Shown here one piece after another: positions 52,836 through 60,734 of a stretch of 64,000 bases of DNA. This DNA is from an uncultured Lachnospiraceae bacterium (GTDB taxonomy: Bacteria; Bacillota; Clostridia; Lachnospirales; Lachnospiraceae): positions 1 to 64,000 of the forward strand of contig CANRPO010000016.1 in the NCBI GenBank assembly GCA_947632515.1. Direction: 5' to 3'. Made by a program: the position numbers and the translations under genes. The notes beneath the pieces are model-generated. The model worked only from the letters and a program-made list of their open reading frames with translations. It did not search any database and had not been told where the DNA came from. How positions within the stretch are numbered: the stretch's first letter is position 1; each line of letters starts with the position of its first letter.

Positions 52836-53156
52836 TCATAAGCCTGGCGTTATTTCCTTGATCCCCTTTGCGGCATTGTATATTCTCCGCATGATTGTGT
52901 TCTCCTGCAGATATTCCAATCCTTTGAGCGTGATCTTCATTTCGGAACAGTCGCAGTTCATCTCTCCCGTAACGTCTCGGACGATCCGTGCGCCTTTGAT
53001 GTATCCTACATCTGCCATCATCTCAATATATCTCATCCACCTTATCTCTGAGACGCAAAGAGCCTCATGGTCAATCTTGTCTATGTCCGGTTTCTGCTTA
53101 TCCATGTCCTTCTCTAACTGTGACAGGATCTTATATACTGCTTTGAAGTTGTCCAT
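52836..53156 (-). CDS. YjcQ-like phage protein
   Basis: A 106-residue winged-helix-like protein: MDNFKAVYKILSQLEKDMDK, HEALCVSEIRWMRYIEMMADVGYIKGARI, and the end ITLKGLEYLQENTIMRRIYNAAKGIKEI. This agrees with the YjcQ family found in phages and Bacillus. Its role is unknown, possibly DNA-binding. ATG 53156 has GGAGGAG. It lies at the end of the packaging/minor-head unit. Confidence 0.8.
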   Translation of the reverse strand: MDNFKAVYKILSQLEKDMDKQKPDIDKIDHEALCVSEIRWMRYIEMMADVGYIKGARIVRDVTGEMNCDCSEMKITLKGLEYLQENTIMRRIYNAAKGIKEITPGL

Positions 53157-53243
53157 AGTATCGCTCTCCTCCCAATTATTCCGGTTGTAAAATAGCCTGC
53201 GGTTTCTCATCACGTAGTTGCACCGGTATGCCACAGAGAAATT

Positions 53244-53435
53244 TTACAATTTATCCAGAATACTTTCACACAGCTTTCCAGTATCGGTTATAGTATTATC
53301 AATGCCAAAACCAGAACGCTGTAACTCATTACCAACTCTCTCCTCTATCTGTACCAGATCATTATCAGATAAATTATCAAAATCAACCTCTATGCCCAGT
53401 GATCGCATAAATTTGATTTGATTCTCCGTGAACAT
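53244..53435 (-). CDS. Small protein, candidate immunity partner of the MuF toxin domain
   Basis: A 63-residue acidic protein (FTENQIKFMRSLGIEVDFDNLSDNDLVQIEERVGNELQ). ATG 53435 follows GGGAGG and starts 2 bp after the stop of the MuF-type gene, so it is coupled to it. The start TENQIKFMRSLGI resembles other small proteins found after phage MuF or polymorphic toxins in Firmicutes. By position it could neutralise the C-terminal nuclease-like domain of the preceding protein. No experimental basis. Confidence 0.6.
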   Translation of the reverse strand: MFTENQIKFMRSLGIEVDFDNLSDNDLVQIEERVGNELQRSGFGIDNTITDTGKLCESILDKL

Positions 53436-53437
53436 TG

Positions 53438-55015
53438 CTATTCCTCCCGTTTTGTATACTTTCTTCTGGTCGCTTTGCCGGTCTTCCATACTGTGGTTAT
53501 ATTTCCTGTATCAGGATTGACATTGACAGTCGCATTTTCTCCGATAAACTTTTGACTTGGTCTTCCAAAATTATCTCTGACAATTTCGCCTATATGTAAC
53601 GGGCTTTTAAGTGACTGTTTTATGTCATATGCTGTCACTTTTCTCTCCGCCATTCTTTCTATCGAATGTGCTGATATATTGCTGATCTGTATACCATTAC
53701 TTGTTTTCGTATCAATTATATCACTCGTTACATTATTCGCCAAGTTTTCCCGCTCCTGCTGCCGTCTGAGCCCTTCTTTGACCTCCTTCTCATTCTTTCT
53801 GGTAAACCCTGCGGTCTTGATGCGGTCATACTGCGGCTGCAGCTTATTGTCATCACAAAAAGTATTGTATGTCTCATTCTGACGAGCCAGCCTGGCGGCC
53901 AGCTTATCATGATTTTCCTGCAGAATCCTTTTTACATCCGTCTCCGCCACGCTGTCGATCTGTGTCTGTTTGGCCGCCAGTTCCCGCCTGGTCTTCCTGA
54001 TGGCGCGCTCCATTGCCCGCTGTTTCTGCTGCAGCTCATATTGGAGCCTGTTCGCCTCAGAATCAATCCTGTTTCCGTTCCCATCGAGAAGATTTCCTGC
54101 CTCGTCCTTATAGGGGTTTCGCAGCCTTTTATCCCACAATCTGTGTCCGTGCCGACAGTTGTATCCATGAAGTCCCAGCGGATTAACAACCCTACCCACC
54201 CCCGTCTCGGGATCGATGTCATATCCCGTTGTCTCCAGAAGATTCGGATAACCGTCTTCGCTGCCCCTGATCTTGTATACGCCGCCCTGCCAATTACAGT
54301 GTCCCGCTAACAGCGGCTGTCCCTCCGGTTGCGTCCTCGCGCCCAAATGTGCCGATACCAGTACATATTCGCATTCTGCCTCTTTGATATACCGGTTCGT
54401 CATCTGCGCCGCCATCTGGTTCATACTTGTTACGACACAACAGCGCACTGCTGCCTCCAGCGAGCGTTTCGTGCCGCTCGGGTATGTCACCACGATGCCC
54501 CGACCGGCATATTCGTCTATGATCTGGCACGCTGCCGCAGAATAACTCTGCACGCCCGCCGCCACTCGGAGTTCCGCCTCATCCAGCATATTGATCAAAT
54601 CCGTCATGCTCTGATTCATCGTGGTACGAGTCAGATTACGCAGTTCTCCCAAGCTTTTCTTGTATTCCGCCTCCATGATCCGTATGACCTCCGGATTGTC
54701 CAGCGGGTTCAGTACTTCTATGCCGAGCTGCCGGAACACGCCCGCATCATCCTCCCACGATGTCAATACGGCATCCTGCAGCAAAGCGCGCAGTTCCCGT
54801 GTGGTGAGTCCTGTCATGGAAACCAGCTTTTTCTGTATCTCCTCCTGGCTCTCTCCCATCATCTGCAGTTTATAGATCAGTCTGTCCGCCGTCGCGGTCA
54901 TCTCGCCCGCCTTGAGCAGACGGCGTGTGATGTCTCTCAGAATAAAATCTTCCAATTGCCGGTACAGTTCCAGCAGCCTGTCTTCCTTGTTGGTAAAATA
55001 GTCTGGTTTCAGCAT
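53438..55015 (-). CDS. Minor capsid protein (MuF type) with C-terminal toxin-like domain
   Basis: A 525-residue protein. Residues 1-330 are a phage minor capsid protein 2/MuF-like head protein with the conserved cluster ARTQPEGQPLLAGHCNWQG and NPLGLHGYNCRHG. A coiled coil follows (about 335-420). The last 85 residues (ISAHSIERMAERKVTAYDI, then SPLHIGEI, VNPDTGNITTVWKTG) look like a small BECR/RelE-colicin-type RNase domain as found at the end of phage MuF polymorphic toxins. ATG 55015 has GGGGAGA in front. The small gene that follows is a candidate immunity gene. Confidence 0.82.
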   Translation of the reverse strand: MLKPDYFTNKEDRLLELYRQLEDFILRDITRRLLKAGEMTATADRLIYKLQMMGESQEEIQKKLVSMTGLTTRELRALLQDAVLTSWEDDAGVFRQLGIEVLNPLDNPEVIRIMEAEYKKSLGELRNLTRTTMNQSMTDLINMLDEAELRVAAGVQSYSAAACQIIDEYAGRGIVVTYPSGTKRSLEAAVRCCVVTSMNQMAAQMTNRYIKEAECEYVLVSAHLGARTQPEGQPLLAGHCNWQGGVYKIRGSEDGYPNLLETTGYDIDPETGVGRVVNPLGLHGYNCRHGHRLWDKRLRNPYKDEAGNLLDGNGNRIDSEANRLQYELQQKQRAMERAIRKTRRELAAKQTQIDSVAETDVKRILQENHDKLAARLARQNETYNTFCDDNKLQPQYDRIKTAGFTRKNEKEVKEGLRRQQERENLANNVTSDIIDTKTSNGIQISNISAHSIERMAERKVTAYDIKQSLKSPLHIGEIVRDNFGRPSQKFIGENATVNVNPDTGNITTVWKTGKATRRKYTKREE

Positions 55016-55016
55016 C

Positions 55017-55451
55017 CTATCTCTCCCCGATCGTATCTTTGACGAGTTTGAGCCATTCATCGCCGTGCCGCTCTTTTGCTTTGTCGAACCAGTGGTCTGT
55101 CGTCCCTGACGTATGATATTTCAGAGGCCGTCCGGTCGGACTCTTCTTGGGCGTAAAAAAATACCCGGTCAAATTGCCGTCACCGTCATAGACGGGAATG
55201 TTCTGACCGTAGACCTCCCCTATGTACTGATAGTGTGCATACGGCGTATTCCACGCTACCTCACCGCCATATACGCCCTCCGGATAATCCACGCTGTTTC
55301 GTAACGCTCCCTGCTGAAACGGCACCAGCGGATCGCAGTCTGCCACGATCTGCATATTGAGGAGTCTCTGTGCCTCTTTGATGTTCCTATCAAGTCTTGA
55401 AGTGTCAATATGTATATCTACTACATTGCCAACAGTGGTATCAAGTTTCAT
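55017..55451 (-). CDS. Minor capsid/head morphogenesis protein
   Basis: A 144-residue protein with DCDPLVPFQQGALRNSV and EVAWNTPYAHYQYIGEVYGQN, as seen in the minor capsid family of Firmicutes phages, and a stretch with GRPLKYHTSGTTDHWFDKAKERHGDEWLKLV. Precise role unknown, head or neck structure. It lies between portal and MuF genes, an unusual but known place. AAGGAGCAG precedes the ATG. Confidence 0.75.
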   Translation of the reverse strand: MKLDTTVGNVVDIHIDTSRLDRNIKEAQRLLNMQIVADCDPLVPFQQGALRNSVDYPEGVYGGEVAWNTPYAHYQYIGEVYGQNIPVYDGDGNLTGYFFTPKKSPTGRPLKYHTSGTTDHWFDKAKERHGDEWLKLVKDTIGER

Positions 55452-55469
55452 ATTCTGCTCCTTGCATAG

Positions 55470-56903
55470 TTATTCCTCCCCAAACAATCCTTGTTCCATT
55501 TTGTTCTCACTCTGTGTCTCCGCGACAACAGCACGCGCCTCCTCCTCGCTCATACCCTCAAACTTCATAAAATACCGCCACAGAGGATATTTGCCCGCCT
55601 GTACATACTGCCAGTGCCGCGCCTTATCCTCTTCAAAGGAATATGTAATGTCGCCGAAATCATAGTTGGCCTCGTACACCCCCACCGGCGCCAGATCGTA
55701 TATGTCCGCCCACTTATCCAAGGCATAAAGCAATCCGTCCGTGGCGCTCTGCAAGGCATCCCTTATCTGCTTGATCGTCTGTATCGTCTCCCTGTCGTCA
55801 GCCTCTACCTGTGTCGCAGTGACGGCACCCGTCCTGCCGTCCAGCACAAACTGTCCGGTGCTGTAGCCGCACTTCACACCGACCATATTGAGCCAGTGAT
55901 TGATGCCCTGTATCCGCTGATCTGTCACCATAGACACAGTCGTTTCATGGTACTCGTCTCCGACGCTGCTGCCCGGAATGATCCTCACATACCGCGGCAG
56001 CTCCCGCCCTGCCTTATCCTTCGCACCAGCCGCATCATATTGGCTGCGCACGGGTTTCCCCGGCTCATCGATCAGCATATCCCCCAAGAAAGTGATCTTC
56101 TGGCTGTCGTATGCCTCATCATACAGTCTGGTCCATGCCACATCCAGACTCTCCAGTTCATGCAGCGCATTTGAAAAGAACGACATGCCCGATACGCTTT
56201 CCAAATCGATGTTATTGGTGATCGGCATCTTGAAAACGGAGAACAACGGTTTCTCGATCTTCTCATACGCGACATCCTCTTCCAGATCCGCCCACACAGT
56301 ATCTTTCATCCGGCACTCTCTGCCGATCACATCTTCCCTGTCCGAACAGAACGTTCGATTGGTGATGCGGTAGATCCGCATTCCCTCCGTCTCCTCAAAT
56401 CTCTGCCATTCCAATCGCGTGTAGTAGCGGTTTTTCTCCGTATTGTGATAATAGTCGAAGAATATGCCGCCGTTCACCATGCCGTTCTCTTCGTGTGTCG
56501 GCAGGAAGTTCCATGGCAGGACATAATCTATCCCGTTTCCGTTAGGTTTCAGAATGATCTCGCCGAACGCACAGGCCTTCTCCACTGCATCTGTCTGCAT
56601 ATGACTGATATAATCCTGCATGAATCCGTTGATCCAGTCTGCCCTGGCCGATCCCTCTACCGTGATACCGAGCGCCAGTGTCGTCAGTCTGGCCGTCTCA
56701 TTGCACAGTTTCTTGGCAAAGTTGAAGGCCCTGATCCCCTTATCCTTATCCGCCCACGGCGGCTTGCCCTGATAAATCCTCATCCAGTTATCGCGGGCAA
56801 TCTTCATCAGATCGCTCTCGATCGTATCTACTTTGAACGTGTTCTTTGCGTCTTTCTGCCACATAGCCTTTACCCACCTTTTGATCGTTGTTATGATTCC
56901 CAT
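55470..56903 (-). CDS. Portal protein
   Basis: A 477-residue portal of the A118/SPP1-like type that forms the DNA entry ring. The conserved parts are WMRIYQGKPPWADKD, NFAKKLCNETARLTTLALGITV, and the C-terminal RTGAVTATQVEADDRETIQTIKQIRDALQ. Its start overlaps the terminase stop as TAATG, so translation is coupled. A Glu-rich end (SEEEARAVVAETQSEN) is usual. Confidence 0.9.
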   Translation of the reverse strand: MGIITTIKRWVKAMWQKDAKNTFKVDTIESDLMKIARDNWMRIYQGKPPWADKDKGIRAFNFAKKLCNETARLTTLALGITVEGSARADWINGFMQDYISHMQTDAVEKACAFGEIILKPNGNGIDYVLPWNFLPTHEENGMVNGGIFFDYYHNTEKNRYYTRLEWQRFEETEGMRIYRITNRTFCSDREDVIGRECRMKDTVWADLEEDVAYEKIEKPLFSVFKMPITNNIDLESVSGMSFFSNALHELESLDVAWTRLYDEAYDSQKITFLGDMLIDEPGKPVRSQYDAAGAKDKAGRELPRYVRIIPGSSVGDEYHETTVSMVTDQRIQGINHWLNMVGVKCGYSTGQFVLDGRTGAVTATQVEADDRETIQTIKQIRDALQSATDGLLYALDKWADIYDLAPVGVYEANYDFGDITYSFEEDKARHWQYVQAGKYPLWRYFMKFEGMSEEEARAVVAETQSENKMEQGLFGEE

Positions 56904-58519
56904 TACGCGCTGCTCCCTCTCTTATTAAACAACGGCTCAAATGCATATCTTGCCGCCGCAATCGTATGATCATCCTGTCCCTCCGGATAGCCGCTGACGA
57001 TATTGCCGTCCTTGTCGCGCTCATACTCATAGTGCTTGAATTCCCGGTAAACATTAGGAGTCCGTCTCTTATCTATGACAATCGTGCGCCTCTGCAGCCA
57101 CTTAAAGCCATATTCTACACTGCCCGGCCCTTTGACTGCTGCCCGCGCCGGCAATCCCCTGTCCCGATAGTCCACCACCGATTTGTTCTCATTGGAATCG
57201 CAGGTGATCGTGTAGTCGTCATATCCTTTCTCCTTGATCCACTTCGCCGTGATCTCATTGCTGGTCTTATGTACATAATTTTCATCGATGAAGTATACCG
57301 TTTCGGCCGCCTTGTCATAATACGCGCGGACAAAAGCATACGCATCCGGGTACCAGCCCCAGTCCACGCCCTGATAGATACGGTCGAATCCCGCGATCTG
57401 CTCATCAGTGATCTCCTTAAACCTCAGATATTCAAATACCATACCGCCGTTGCCGTTCGGAATTCCGCCGTATTCATGCTCGTACTCCTCCGGGTGAATC
57501 TCTTTCAGGTGCTCTGCCTGGTCAAGAAACGGCTGTCCCAGCCACTCTTTCGGCACATCCTGATAGGTGGAATGATGCACCAGCGCATTATCCCCAACTT
57601 CAAGTACATACTCGTTCGCCCAGTTATTTGCCGTCTTCGGCGGATTGAACGTCTTGAAGATCCACGCCAGCTCACCGCCTCGAATCGCGGACTGCTCCAC
57701 ATTTCTGATCTCGTTCGGTCCGGCAAACTGATCCAACTCCTCAAACCATACGATTCCGATATAACCAAATTCCGGGGTGATGGACTTGATCTTCTCCGGC
57801 TCATCCACGCCTCGAAAGTATATCTTCTGGCCGGTAGCTTTCAGCGTGATCTCAAGAGGCGACTTACTCGCGCTAAAATCCTCGTCAAATTCCTGCTTAC
57901 CAATTGCCCACTTGATCTTCGCATAGACAGAATCCTTGACGGTATTGGAGATCTTACGACAGACCAGCGCATGTATGTTGTGATAATTCTTCAGCAGTTC
58001 CAGTATGATCATGGCCACCGTGGAGGATTTCGTGGAACCGCGGCCGCCCTTGAAAACATATTCCAGATACGTCCTGTTGCGGATCGCCCGTATTGCCGCG
58101 TGGAACACGTCAGGTATATTGTCCAAGTCCATGTGATAGGTCTTTTGCTTTAATGCCTCCTCTGCCGCCCGCCGTTTCTCCTCCTGCTCCTCCTTGATGC
58201 GCAGCGCTTTCTCGAGAGAATCCATGGCCCTGAGCCGGACTTCCGGATCAGGTGCCAATCCCTTACAGTCCCTCATCTCACCCCTTGCAATGGCCGTACG
58301 CATTTCCTGAATCTCTTTCAGTGTTGAGATCTTTTCAGAGTCGATCTGTGCCTGTCTGGAGCCTATATATTCCAAAATGTTAGGTTTTGTAAGGTTTTCT
58401 GCCCCGGCAGACCGTGCCGACTTAGCGGAATAACCCGCCATTCTGGCGGCTTTTGCCGCATTTCCGCACGCTATGTAATTGTCCGCAAACGCTTTCTGTT
58501 TCGGGGTAAGTTCATCCAT
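56903..58519 (-). CDS. Terminase, fused small and large subunits
   Basis: A 538-residue protein that packages phage DNA. Residues 1-110 are a complete small-subunit-like part (LTPKQKAFADNYIACGNAAKAARMAGYSAKSA), normally a separate protein. The large subunit (PBSX family) follows: Walker A GGRGSTKS (158-165), Walker B IGIVWFEELDQF, and a RuvC-like nuclease with GVDWGWYPDAYAF, TCDSNENKSVVDYRD and GQDDHTIAA. A charged linker (EEQEEKRRAAEEALKQK) joins them. ATG 58519 has GGAAGGA; an in-frame ATG at 58573 has no ribosome site. Confidence 0.9.
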   Translation of the reverse strand: MDELTPKQKAFADNYIACGNAAKAARMAGYSAKSARSAGAENLTKPNILEYIGSRQAQIDSEKISTLKEIQEMRTAIARGEMRDCKGLAPDPEVRLRAMDSLEKALRIKEEQEEKRRAAEEALKQKTYHMDLDNIPDVFHAAIRAIRNRTYLEYVFKGGRGSTKSSTVAMIILELLKNYHNIHALVCRKISNTVKDSVYAKIKWAIGKQEFDEDFSASKSPLEITLKATGQKIYFRGVDEPEKIKSITPEFGYIGIVWFEELDQFAGPNEIRNVEQSAIRGGELAWIFKTFNPPKTANNWANEYVLEVGDNALVHHSTYQDVPKEWLGQPFLDQAEHLKEIHPEEYEHEYGGIPNGNGGMVFEYLRFKEITDEQIAGFDRIYQGVDWGWYPDAYAFVRAYYDKAAETVYFIDENYVHKTSNEITAKWIKEKGYDDYTITCDSNENKSVVDYRDRGLPARAAVKGPGSVEYGFKWLQRRTIVIDKRRTPNVYREFKHYEYERDKDGNIVSGYPEGQDDHTIAAARYAFEPLFNKRGSSA

Positions 58520-58540
58520 GCCGTTCCTTCCGTGCCGATC

Positions 58541-58560
58541 CTGTTGCGACGTCGCAACAG
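58541..58560. repeat. Prophage palindrome, perfect 20-bp copy in the terminase leader
   Basis: CTGTTGCGACGTCGCAACAG lies 22 bp before the terminase start codon, between the candidate late promoter and the gene. If the upstream ATG at 58573 were used it would be read as VATSQQ. Confidence 0.9.
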
Positions 58561-58576
58561 ACGTATTCTTCATGAT

Positions 58577-58616
58577 TCTATATTGACATACTATTTTGGG
58601 GAATTTGTACCATTTT
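58577..58616 (-). promoter_or_regulatory. Candidate phage late promoter, packaging unit
   Basis: AAAATGGTACAAA (58616-58604, minus strand) is followed by -10-like hexamers CAATAT at 18 nt (58585-58580) or TATAGA at 21 nt (58582-58577). The spacing to a good -10 box is less exact than in the other two copies. Confidence 0.5.
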
Positions 58617-58625
58617 ACGGAAATA

Positions 58626-58669
58626 AACCTGACATGGACCTGACATGAACCTAACACAAACCTAACATT
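58626..58669. repeat. Four tandem 11-bp iterons upstream of the terminase
   Basis: On the plus strand AACCTGACATG, GACCTGACATG, AACCTAACACA and AACCTAACATT follow one another without a gap (58626-58669). The period is about one helical turn, so a protein could bind all units on one face. They lie just upstream of the late promoter box and the terminase gene. Candidates are a packaging (pac/cos) recognition site or an activator site. Confidence 0.75.
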
Positions 58670-58711
58670 TTAGATATGATGCCTGCTGCCGGCGGTGAAT
58701 AGCAAGCCAAG

Positions 58712-58759
58712 GGCCTGCTGCCGGCAGGCCATAAGAAAAGCGCCAGGCGATTCGGCGCT
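58712..58759 (-). terminator. Terminator between the 139-residue membrane protein gene and the terminase
   Basis: On the minus strand AGCGCC (58759-58754) pairs with GGCGCT (58744-58739), followed by TTTTCTT. A second hairpin, GGCCTGC-TGCCG-GCAGGCC (58730-58712), comes right after. Confidence 0.75.
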
Positions 58760-58789
58760 TTGATTCGTTTTCTTAAAATAACGGTCTTT

Positions 58790-59209
58790 TTATGGATTTT
58801 CTCTGTAATGCTGAACTTTATGGATCATCTCCAGCAATTCTTCATATTTTTCCGATCGGGATTGGCTGACAAATGCCGCAACTGCCATAATAACTATTAC
58901 CACTACAATAACAGTTGCGCCATGCCCAACTGAAAGAAAAACATCCAAATATGCTGGTAAGTTCTTCTTGTCATCTGGCAGACTACCAACCCATGCAACC
59001 AGAGTCGCAAATATGGATAAAAGCAATGACATAAACGTCACCTGTTTCATATCTCCACTGCTCTTAATCTTAATTTTGCAGCATGTCTCAAGGTAATCCA
59101 ATTCCTTATCAGAAAATTTCTTTAAATAATTGAGCATATTCTCATACTTAACACTTCCTTTACCTTCCTCATGCCTCTCATGGATCATAACCTCACGAAT
59201 GGTAATCAT
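58790..59209 (-). CDS. Small membrane protein, prophage accessory
   Basis: A 139-residue protein with a soluble N-terminal half (MLNYLKKFSDKELDYLETCCKIK) and two membrane helices (about 57-77 and 92-115, VTFMSLLLSIFATLVAWVG and TVIVVVIVIMAVAAFVSQS). Not recognised. It is a single gene with GGAGGAAAG in front and a terminator behind, and AT-richer than the terminase. A lysogeny-expressed exclusion or accessory protein is possible, but this is a guess. Confidence 0.6.
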   Translation of the reverse strand: MITIREVMIHERHEEGKGSVKYENMLNYLKKFSDKELDYLETCCKIKIKSSGDMKQVTFMSLLLSIFATLVAWVGSLPDDKKNLPAYLDVFLSVGHGATVIVVVIVIMAVAAFVSQSRSEKYEELLEMIHKVQHYRENP

Positions 59210-59341
59210 GTACTTTCCTCCTGCTAGAAATCAACATTTTTACCATTATACTATATTTTTAGACAATTTGTATATTTTTTTATTTTAATAATCAAATTAC
59301 CCCACTTGCTGTATATGTATTGTATTTTTATGCCACACAAA

Positions 59342-59944
59342 TCACATCACCTTCCGCACTTCTCGCGGATCCGTGATAGCAAACTGCAGCATATCCCGCC
59401 TGACGATCTCTACCGCCTCCAATACCTGCTGCCGCCGGCGGTTATACTCGTCTCTGGTCACATACTTACTGCACTGCTCCAGAAGGACACGGACGCAGAT
59501 CAGGTCATCTTTCACACGGTTGGCCGCCTCGATGATCCTGATGTTCTCCGGCGCATCCACCACCAATTCCCCGCGTTCTTCCATCTGTCTCTCCAGTGCC
59601 TGCTGCCTCTCTTTCGCCCGAAAGTAGAAGTCTACCAGATAATCGTAGACCTCCCATGCTTTATCCGTGTTTAGGGATTTGGCATGGAGCAGAGCGCCTT
59701 TTTCAGTCCAGAGGTAGAGCTGTGGCGCCCTATTCCCAACTAGGTCGAAATTTTCGACTTTGTTCTTAAACGCTTTTAGGTCTTCCCCTAAAAGCAAAAT
59801 AAAATGTTTTCCGCTCGCAAACTTATCTTTGTTGTTTGCGTAGTTCTGCTTAATATGTTTCTCTGATACTCCATACATTCCCGCCAACTGCTTTGTCGTT
59901 AATACCCTTATACCCGCATACTCGATTATTTGTAGATTATTCAT
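59342..59944 (-). CDS. ORF6N-domain phage antirepressor (copy 2)
   Basis: A 200-residue protein with the ORF6N-type N-terminus (IRVLTTKQLAGMYGVSEKHIKQNYANNKDKF). Its last 115 residues are almost identical to those of the protein at 34447-35037, while residues 1-85 are different. The DNA of the shared part is also nearly identical, about 380 bp in the same orientation. It is divergent from an XRE regulator, with 98 bp between them. Likely an antirepressor or regulator. Confidence 0.8.
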   Translation of the reverse strand: MNNLQIIEYAGIRVLTTKQLAGMYGVSEKHIKQNYANNKDKFASGKHFILLLGEDLKAFKNKVENFDLVGNRAPQLYLWTEKGALLHAKSLNTDKAWEVYDYLVDFYFRAKERQQALERQMEERGELVVDAPENIRIIEAANRVKDDLICVRVLLEQCSKYVTRDEYNRRRQQVLEAVEIVRRDMLQFAITDPREVRKVM

Positions 59945-59962
59945 TTTTCTTCTCCTCTTTTT

Positions 59963-60021
59963 ACGTGCGTTCTGCGCGTATTATTTTAATAAATAATAAC
60001 GTACAATTTGCACATAGTCAA
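59963..60021 (-). promoter_or_regulatory. Promoter of ORF6N copy 2 and shared operator-like motif
   Basis: On the minus strand TTGACT (60021-60016), 17 nt, TATTAT (59998-59993). Next to it ACGTGCGT (59963-59970) and GCGTATTAT (59976-59984) recur in the hicA promoter at 60685-60692 and 60702-60710 (GCGTATAAT), which suggests a common regulator. Confidence 0.6.
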
Positions 60022-60042
60022 GAGTTTTTATGAGGAGATTTT

Positions 60043-60279
60043 ATGTTTGGAAAAAGATTGCGCGAAATACGCATGAAACGGCATATAACACAACAAAAAA
60101 TGGCTGATTTACTGGATATTGCTTTGCGCTCCTATCAATGCTACGAAGGCGGCGATCGCTCTCCTTCGTATGAAATTCTTGTAAAACTTGCCGATATTTT
60201 AGATGTGTCGGTTGACTGGCTGCTTGGACGAGACGAGTTTCTTCACACTCACGACATCCACTTTTTTGAAGATACTTGA
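60043..60279 (+). CDS. XRE family regulator
   Basis: A 78-residue Cro/C1-type helix-turn-helix protein (LREIRMKRHITQQKMADLLDIALRSYQCYEGGDRSPS, then KLADILDVSVDWLLGRDE). It has no C-terminal cleavage or dimerisation domain, so it is a small Cro-like repressor. GAGGAG precedes the ATG. Divergent from ORF6N copy 2. Confidence 0.85.
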   Translation: MFGKRLREIRMKRHITQQKMADLLDIALRSYQCYEGGDRSPSYEILVKLADILDVSVDWLLGRDEFLHTHDIHFFEDT

Positions 60280-60374
60280 AAGATCTGGGTTGGATGGTAG
60301 GCCTCCGTTATGTAGGGCAACCGCCTTTTGCTCTATGTTTCTCCCATGCTTTCGATCTTATTGACGCCACGCAA

Positions 60375-60566
60375 CTATTCTGTTTCGCGGAGCTTTCGCT
60401 GGTGAATACCGGTGATATCTTCCAGCGTATCCCATATTGTAAAATCACCCGTCCTGCTGCCCTCTTCTATATTTTGATAATACCTCAGACTGATACTCAG
60501 CCGATCGGCCATCTGCTGCTGCGTCATGCCTGCTGCCTTTCTGGCATCTTGTAAGTTCTTCCTCAT
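60375..60566 (-). CDS. Small XRE family regulator
   Basis: A 63-residue helix-turn-helix protein (LQDARKAAGMTQQQMADRLSISLRYYQNIEEGSRTGDF). It faces the XRE gene at 60043-60279. ATG 60566 is preceded by GGGGAAAAAGAG; a start six codons upstream is possible. Likely a Cro-like regulator. Confidence 0.8.
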   Translation of the reverse strand: MRKNLQDARKAAGMTQQQMADRLSISLRYYQNIEEGSRTGDFTIWDTLEDITGIHQRKLRETE

Positions 60567-60594
60567 CTCTTTTTCCCCTCCCATCTTCCAAAAT

Positions 60595-60625
60595 CCCGCC
60601 AGCTATAGGCTTTATGCGGGTTTGC
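60595..60625. repeat. Direct repeat flanking hicAB, left copy
   Basis: The 31-bp segment CCCGCC-AGCTATAGGCTTTATGC-GGGTTTGC recurs with two changes at 61362-61392 on the other side of hicAB. A 19-bp core recurs again at 62565-62583. Its ends pair (CCCGC/GCGGG), giving a terminator-like stem. Confidence 0.75.
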
Positions 60626-60681
60626 CAGTTTTTCCCTTTTCGTTTTACGCCTGATTGTACGTATGATTTATGCGCATATTG

Positions 60682-60710
60682 TTGACGTGCGTATAATTTG
60701 GGCGTATAAT
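60682..60710 (+). promoter_or_regulatory. hicA promoter
   Basis: TTGACG (60682-60687), 17 nt, TATAAT (60705-60710), 24 bp before the hicA start. The repeated unit GCGTATAAT overlaps the spacer and the -10 box, which fits autorepression by HicB or control by a prophage regulator. Confidence 0.8.
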
Positions 60711-60734
60711 AACATCATACAAGGAGAATAAATC

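Noticed and set aside
58541-58657. Longer terminase start at ATG 58573 or further upstream
   Set aside because: No ribosome site there, whereas ATG 58519 has GGAAGGA at proper distance; the upstream part covers the promoter and palindrome.
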